The notes below the pieces were generated by a model, which saw nothing but the letters and a program-made list of their open reading frames with translations, was not told where the DNA came from and ran no database searches. From SABI01 sp963663665 (GTDB lineage Bacteria; Spirochaetota; Spirochaetia; Sphaerochaetales; Sphaerochaetaceae), in contig CAXXKP010000001.1 of NCBI GenBank assembly GCA_963663665.2, positions 744,001-808,000 of the forward strand: a stretch of 64,000 nucleotides of DNA. The letters are read 5' to 3'. Below are positions 60,531 through 64,000 of this stretch, in pieces (within the stretch, counting starts at the first letter, position 1; every line of letters starts with the position of its first letter). Made by a program: the position numbers and the translations under genes.

Positions 60531-61208
60531 ATGAAAATATTATGTGTTTCTGATGATAAAGATGTCCTTGTGTACTCTCCAAATATTGCTTCTCGCTATA
60601 ATGATGTTGATCTTATTCTTTCTGCTGGAGATCTTCCTTTAAAATATTATGAATATATAGTCTCTTCATTAAACAAGCCTTTCTATTTTGTATTTGGAAA
60701 TCATCATACGGATGATTTGCCTAAATTTACAAAGACTGGAATTTTTGATGAGCTTTCCACACATGCTACATTTGATAAAAATAAACTCATTGTTGGCGTT
60801 GGAGGTGACTTTGTTGATGGGAAGGTCGTTAAGGATAAAAAGACTGGCTTACTTATAGGAGGTCTTGGAGGGTCGATGCGATATAATAATGGGGCGCATC
60901 AGTTCACTGAGATGGAGATGTTCTTTAGAATCCTGTTAATGACTCCCCGCTTACTCTATAATAGGTTGCGCTATAAAAGATTTCTAGATATCTTATTAAC
61001 ACATGCTCCTCCTTATCATGTTGGGGATGCTCCTGATATGTGTCATAGAGGGTTTAAGGTGTTTTTGTGGTTCATGAAAATATTTAAACCTAAATACTTA
61101 CTTCATGGTCACATTCATCTTATAGATTTGAATGCAAATCGAGAGAACCAATATTTGAATACGAAAGTGATTAATGTGTATAGCTCCTATTTATTGGAAG
61201 AAGGATAA
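60531..61208 (+). CDS. Metallophosphoesterase family protein
   Basis: The 225-residue protein has the calcineurin-like core: SAGDLPLKY (GD motif), VFGNHHTDD (GNH), LTHAPPYH and LHGHIHLID. The usual first metal motif D-x-H near the N-terminus reads SDDKD here, so one expected histidine is missing. Members hydrolyse phosphate esters or nucleotides, with substrates hard to predict. It sits 4 bp after the SDR gene and 6 bp before the ParB-like gene. Confidence 0.85.
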   Translation: MKILCVSDDKDVLVYSPNIASRYNDVDLILSAGDLPLKYYEYIVSSLNKPFYFVFGNHHTDDLPKFTKTGIFDELSTHATFDKNKLIVGVGGDFVDGKVVKDKKTGLLIGGLGGSMRYNNGAHQFTEMEMFFRILLMTPRLLYNRLRYKRFLDILLTHAPPYHVGDAPDMCHRGFKVFLWFMKIFKPKYLLHGHIHLIDLNANRENQYLNTKVINVYSSYLLEEG

Positions 61209-61214
61209 ACAATT

Positions 61215-62120
61215 ATGGCAAAAGGAACGTATGAAAGCCGAGAGGATTTTAGCAGAGCAAGATCAAAGGCTAGAATGCAAAGCTTGTTATCTGCTCTTCA
61301 ATGGAAGAACACAACTCTTTTATCATTTTACGAAGTCACGAAACTTGTGAAACCACGACTTGAAACCTATCGAGGTGTGATGCCAATAAAGATTGATAAT
61401 ATTATAGGTAGTGAAGGGCGGTATCATGATTTCACGTTAGCTTTTTACCCTAGAAAAGAGATGCTTCGTTCTCGATGGCAAAGTATAGATGATGCTCACC
61501 ATAAAGATATAATCCTTCCTCCTATAAGCGTGTATAAGCTTAGCGAATATTATTTTGTAAGAGATGGAAATCACAGAGTAAGTGTTGCTAAAACCCAAGG
61601 TGTAGAGTTCATCGATGCTGAAGTAGTTGAACTTGATTCTCAAATTCACTTAGAACCTGGCATGACAAAAAGGCAATTAATTAAGGTTGTTGTTGAATAC
61701 GAGAGAGAAAGGGTTATTGAAGAGTATAATCTTAACGAAATGATAGATATGGAGATAGTAAAGTTTTCATCTCCTGGTATGTATGCAGAGTTAATAAACC
61801 ATATACTTGTTCATAAATACTATCTAAATCAACATCAAACACAAGAGATTTTATTTCAAGAGGCAGCTGTTGATTGGTTTCGAGAAGTCTTCCTTCCGAT
61901 TTTTAGGCAGATTAAAGAAGACCATCTTCTGCAGACTTTTCCTGGAAAAACTTATGGAGACCTGTATATGTGGATTGTAAGACGATGGGATGAGTTAAAA
62001 CGAAGTAATGAGGATGAACCTACTATTGAAAAGGCTGCCTCTCAAATATTAAAGAGTGAACATATTCCTCTTTTAATTAAAATCAGAAAAAGGCTCAAGA
62101 AGTTCTTTACTGAGCGGTAA
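61215..62120 (+). CDS. ParB-like (ParB/sulfiredoxin fold) domain protein of unknown function
   Basis: The 301-residue protein contains YYFVRDGNHRVSVAKTQGVEFIDAEV (about 112-137). Its DGNHR segment and layout resemble the ParB/Srx nuclease-like or DUF4032-type fold. The C-terminal half is helical and charged, with no recognised DNA-binding motif. It has no signal peptide. Tight spacing with the phosphoesterase gene suggests a shared process. A role in partitioning is not claimed, since parA-parB are encoded elsewhere. Confidence 0.6.
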   Translation: MAKGTYESREDFSRARSKARMQSLLSALQWKNTTLLSFYEVTKLVKPRLETYRGVMPIKIDNIIGSEGRYHDFTLAFYPRKEMLRSRWQSIDDAHHKDIILPPISVYKLSEYYFVRDGNHRVSVAKTQGVEFIDAEVVELDSQIHLEPGMTKRQLIKVVVEYERERVIEEYNLNEMIDMEIVKFSSPGMYAELINHILVHKYYLNQHQTQEILFQEAAVDWFREVFLPIFRQIKEDHLLQTFPGKTYGDLYMWIVRRWDELKRSNEDEPTIEKAASQILKSEHIPLLIKIRKRLKKFFTER

Positions 62121-62637
62121 ATGAAAAAGTAAGGGTATCTGAATATTCCCCCTCAGATAAGTCATCTGCTGAAGAAGCTGTTGTAATTATGTTCAAATGA
62201 GATGAGAGATTGTATCCTGTTGTCGTATTAAATCCAGTAATATTCCTCGGTGTTGTAGGTAATACTGTAGAAAAAGTACCTTCCCCATAGTTGAATTGTA
62301 ATGAATAAGGTATTTTATCTGTAAAACTTGGATCTTCATGTACCATATAAAACTGGGTTCCAACTGAGTGGTCACTTGTTATTGCAAGTTTAACAGGAAA
62401 ATTGCCTGTAAATGTATATGCTACTTCACGGGTATCTCCAAGAGTGATTATTACATCATCCTCAGCTAAAACAAAGTTAGAAACAGCCTCAATCGTCGTA
62501 TTCAAATGAAGTTCAACAGGAGGCGCTAAAGCATATAATGATGGTATATTTACAAGAAGTAACAAGAATAATAGAGAGAAGTTTAAAAAAGATCGATAAA
62601 TATATTTTTTAATAAAATCTAATATTTTAGTATCCAT
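62107..62637 (-). CDS. Exported protein of unknown function
   Basis: The 176-residue protein has a signal peptide with a long hydrophobic core (FLNFSLLFLLLLVNIPSLYALA) and a beta-rich mature chain ending EGEYSDTLTFSFTAQ, an ending seen in secreted, pilin-like or coat-type beta proteins. It ends tail-to-tail with the ParB-like gene, overlapping by 14 bp. It has no recognised family. Like the exported protein at 42.2 kb, it ends in an alternating Thr/aromatic strand. Confidence 0.65.
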   Translation of the reverse strand: MDTKILDFIKKYIYRSFLNFSLLFLLLLVNIPSLYALAPPVELHLNTTIEAVSNFVLAEDDVIITLGDTREVAYTFTGNFPVKLAITSDHSVGTQFYMVHEDPSFTDKIPYSLQFNYGEGTFSTVLPTTPRNITGFNTTTGYNLSSHLNIITTASSADDLSEGEYSDTLTFSFTAQ

Positions 62638-62960
62638 ACGTAAGAATATAACAAAAGCAAATCACTTATGTCAATAGTTTTTGTAAAAAGTAATAATTGC
62701 TATATTTTATTGGATATTTCAACATTTTAAAGAAATACATACTGTTAAAGAATTTGCATGCAAATTATGTGTAAGATTAATTAATTTATTTCTTAGTATT
62801 TGATTATTACTAAGAAATGCATAAATTGTCAAATACGAAAATATGTCTATCTTATGACAACAGCTGAAATGAGTATCTTATTGTATACATTGTAAGTATT
62901 TTGCTATACCATTTTAGTGAAAACTGTGTCATTATAATAAGACACAAGAGAGGATAATTT
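62638..62960. promoter_or_regulatory. Divergent regulatory gap with three palindromes
   Basis: No gene is seen in these 323 bp. It contains AATTTGCATGCAAATT (62751-62766, perfect palindrome), CTTAGTA-N9-TACTAAG with 11-bp total arms (62788-62818, similar to the dyad at 16582), and TGTGTC-N10-GACACA (62925-62946), whose spacer holds a perfect TATAAT (62933-62938). The last is placed as an operator on the GntR promoter. Confidence 0.55.
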
Positions 62961-63692
62961 ATGATATCATCGTTTAATACAGGAACAAAGTCAGCCCAGA
63001 TAGCGCATAAGATCGAAGAACGTATTTTGTCTAAAATATATTTGGCAGGTGATCCTCTTCCGTCACAACAAGAGCTTGCTGATGAATTCTTAGCGAGTTC
63101 GAGAAGTGTGAGAGAGGCATTCAAGCATCTTGAGGCAAAGGGCTTGGTTGAAATTAGTCAAGGCAGAAGAGCTACAGTAAAATCTAATAATTTAGATCAG
63201 TTCGTAGCATCCCTTTCTACATCCCTTATTAGTAATCATAACACTGATAAAAAACTTTTACTCGATTTGATGCAGGTTCGTATTACAGTAGAAGTGTCAG
63301 CTTCAAGAGAGCTGAGCCGATCTGATCAAAGAGGGTTATTGGTGAAGGCACTCGATAATCTTACTAATAAGATGGAAATTCTTCTCCCACGTCTTCAAGC
63401 TGGAGAAAATGAAGCCTTTGTTGAGTGGAATTCTCACGACTTCACTTTCCATAAAACTCTTATTGACTCTAATGACAATGTAATTCTTACCGCGATATAT
63501 GAAAATCTTTCTCCAATGCTCTATGCAAGTATGGAGAAGATTTCTAATACTTTTATTGAACTTGAGAAAAGTACTCGTGAGCATCGCTATCTTGTAGAGG
63601 CGCTTCAAAACGGACAAACTGACCTAGCTGTTGCCCTTGCTTTGGTTCATCTCACTGCAATTAGAGGCAAATTAGAAGCAGCTAACGTATAA
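62961..63692 (+). CDS. GntR/FadR family transcriptional regulator
   Basis: The 243-residue protein has an N-terminal winged HTH (LPSQQELADEFLASSRSVREAFKHLEAKGLVEISQGRRA) and a C-terminal FCD domain (SHDFTFHKTLIDS and REHRYLVEALQNG, with the Asp/His metal ligands). It should bind a small metabolite, often a sugar acid or organic acid, through a metal. A dyad covering its -10 box suggests autoregulation. AGAGGAT precedes the ATG. A second, similar gene follows. Confidence 0.92.
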   Translation: MISSFNTGTKSAQIAHKIEERILSKIYLAGDPLPSQQELADEFLASSRSVREAFKHLEAKGLVEISQGRRATVKSNNLDQFVASLSTSLISNHNTDKKLLLDLMQVRITVEVSASRELSRSDQRGLLVKALDNLTNKMEILLPRLQAGENEAFVEWNSHDFTFHKTLIDSNDNVILTAIYENLSPMLYASMEKISNTFIELEKSTREHRYLVEALQNGQTDLAVALALVHLTAIRGKLEAANV

Positions 63693-63880
63693 AAAAGCAT
63701 CTTCTGGTGTCATGAGTTCTCAGTAAATCTACCAACTCATGACACTACATCATTATTTTACAACTCCCTATTGCCAAAAAACATCATATGTTGTATATTA
63801 TCTAATATATTAAGAACTATCTTGTGTCATTTAGTAGATTTTATCTGACATAAGTTCGGTTATAAAGGAGTGTAGATACA
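63693..63880. promoter_or_regulatory. Inverted repeats between the two GntR genes
   Basis: GTGTCATGAGTT (63707-63718) and AACTCATGACAC (63734-63745) form perfect 12-bp arms with a 15-nt loop, either a terminator without a T run or an operator. Further on, CTTGTGTCA (63821-63829) faces TGACATAAG (63846-63854). The octamer CTTGTGTC recurs in the dyad before the first GntR gene (62941-62948, opposite strand). Confidence 0.55.
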
Positions 63881-64000
63881 TTGGATACTATTGAACATGT
63901 GTCTCAGAAAGAATTACGTGGAAGAACAAAATCTGCCCGAATTGCAAACTACCTCGAAGAATTAATTTTAACTAAAGTCCTTGAAGAAGGAGAACTTCTC
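63881..64000 (+). CDS. Second GntR-family regulator, N-terminal part (cut by window edge)
   Basis: Only 40 codons are visible. TTG 63881 follows AAAGGAG, and the translation MDTIEHVSQKELRGRT continues KSARIANYLEELILTKVLEEGELL. The segment TKSARIANYLEELIL aligns with TKSAQIAHKIEERIL of the preceding regulator, so it is very probably a tandem paralogue with the same winged HTH. The effector domain lies outside the window. Confidence 0.7.
   Translation, partial: MDTIEHVSQKELRGRTKSARIANYLEELILTKVLEEGELL

Noticed and set aside
1..64000. CRISPR arrays, insertion sequences, prophage, toxin-antitoxin or restriction systems
   Set aside because: No regularly spaced direct repeats, transposase, integrase, phage structural or restriction-methylation genes were recognised on either strand.

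Overview
The window is an AT-rich chromosomal segment that contains the replication origin of a bacterium. A spirochaete of the Treponema/Sphaerochaeta type is the best guess. This is inferred from gene content rather than a database match: BMP/TmpC-type nucleoside-binding protein with its ABC transporter, paired cyclophilin-FKBP fusion proteins, a flavodiiron protein (typical of anaerobes), and an rpmH-rnpA-yidC / dciA-recF-dnaN-dnaA / gyrB-gyrA origin layout. Genes left of about 5.9 kb read leftward and the gyrase genes read rightward, as expected around a bidirectional origin. A cluster of DnaA boxes lies between dnaA and dnaN.

Layout. (1) 1-10.5 kb: yidC (cut by the window edge), rnpA, rpmH, a DciA/DUF721 gene, recF, dnaN, oriC, dnaA, then gyrB and gyrA. 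(2) 10.5-16.3 kb: two parS sites between convergent genes, an Nfu-type Fe-S protein, parA-parB, two cyclophilin-FKBP fusions (one cytosolic, one exported) and radA. (3) 16.3-26.5 kb: a 324-bp gene-free gap with three copies of a dyad, a TraB-like membrane protein, a hypothetical gene, a YgjP-like metalloprotein, a flavodiiron protein, then a leftward group pepD, nagA, MATE transporter and YgiQ radical SAM. (4) 26.5-38.6 kb: a glycan-utilisation locus: GH2 beta-mannosidase diverging from a ROK regulator, sugar-binding protein, two permeases, GH9 and GH20 enzymes and an MFS exporter, with a long inverted repeat in the divergent promoter. (5) 38.7-46.7 kb: lipid kinase-like gene, GH63/GH37-like glycosidase, TerB-DnaJ protein, an exported protein of unknown function, then recR-ybaB-dnaX, the SRP RNA and five tRNAs, including four serine tRNAs with different anticodons. 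(6) 46.9-62.1 kb: an M28 peptidase, a YigZ protein, and a nucleoside-salvage region (deoD, nucleoside hydrolase, NUDIX, deoC, a thymidine-kinase-like gene, BMP-family binding protein, ABC ATPase, two permeases, a second purine nucleoside phosphorylase). A run of less-characterised genes follows (DUF985 cupin, SDR, metallophosphoesterase, ParB-like). (7) 62.1-64 kb: an exported protein and two tandem GntR/FadR-type regulators, the second cut by the window edge.

How the parts fit. Nucleosides entering by the BMP/ABC importer can be split by the two phosphorylases and the hydrolase. Deoxyribose phosphate can go on through DeoC, and thymidine may be rephosphorylated by the TK-like enzyme. The glycan locus imports oligosaccharides by an ABC system without its own ATPase and appears to degrade them inside the cell, since none of the three glycosidases has a signal peptide; NagA could take the GlcNAc-6-P that follows. 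No CRISPR array, insertion sequence, prophage or rRNA was seen. No clearly new multi-gene system is evident. The least explained parts are the repeated TTAGTAAG-type dyads, the candidate leaderless starts of parA and dnaA, and the ParB-like/metallophosphoesterase run.
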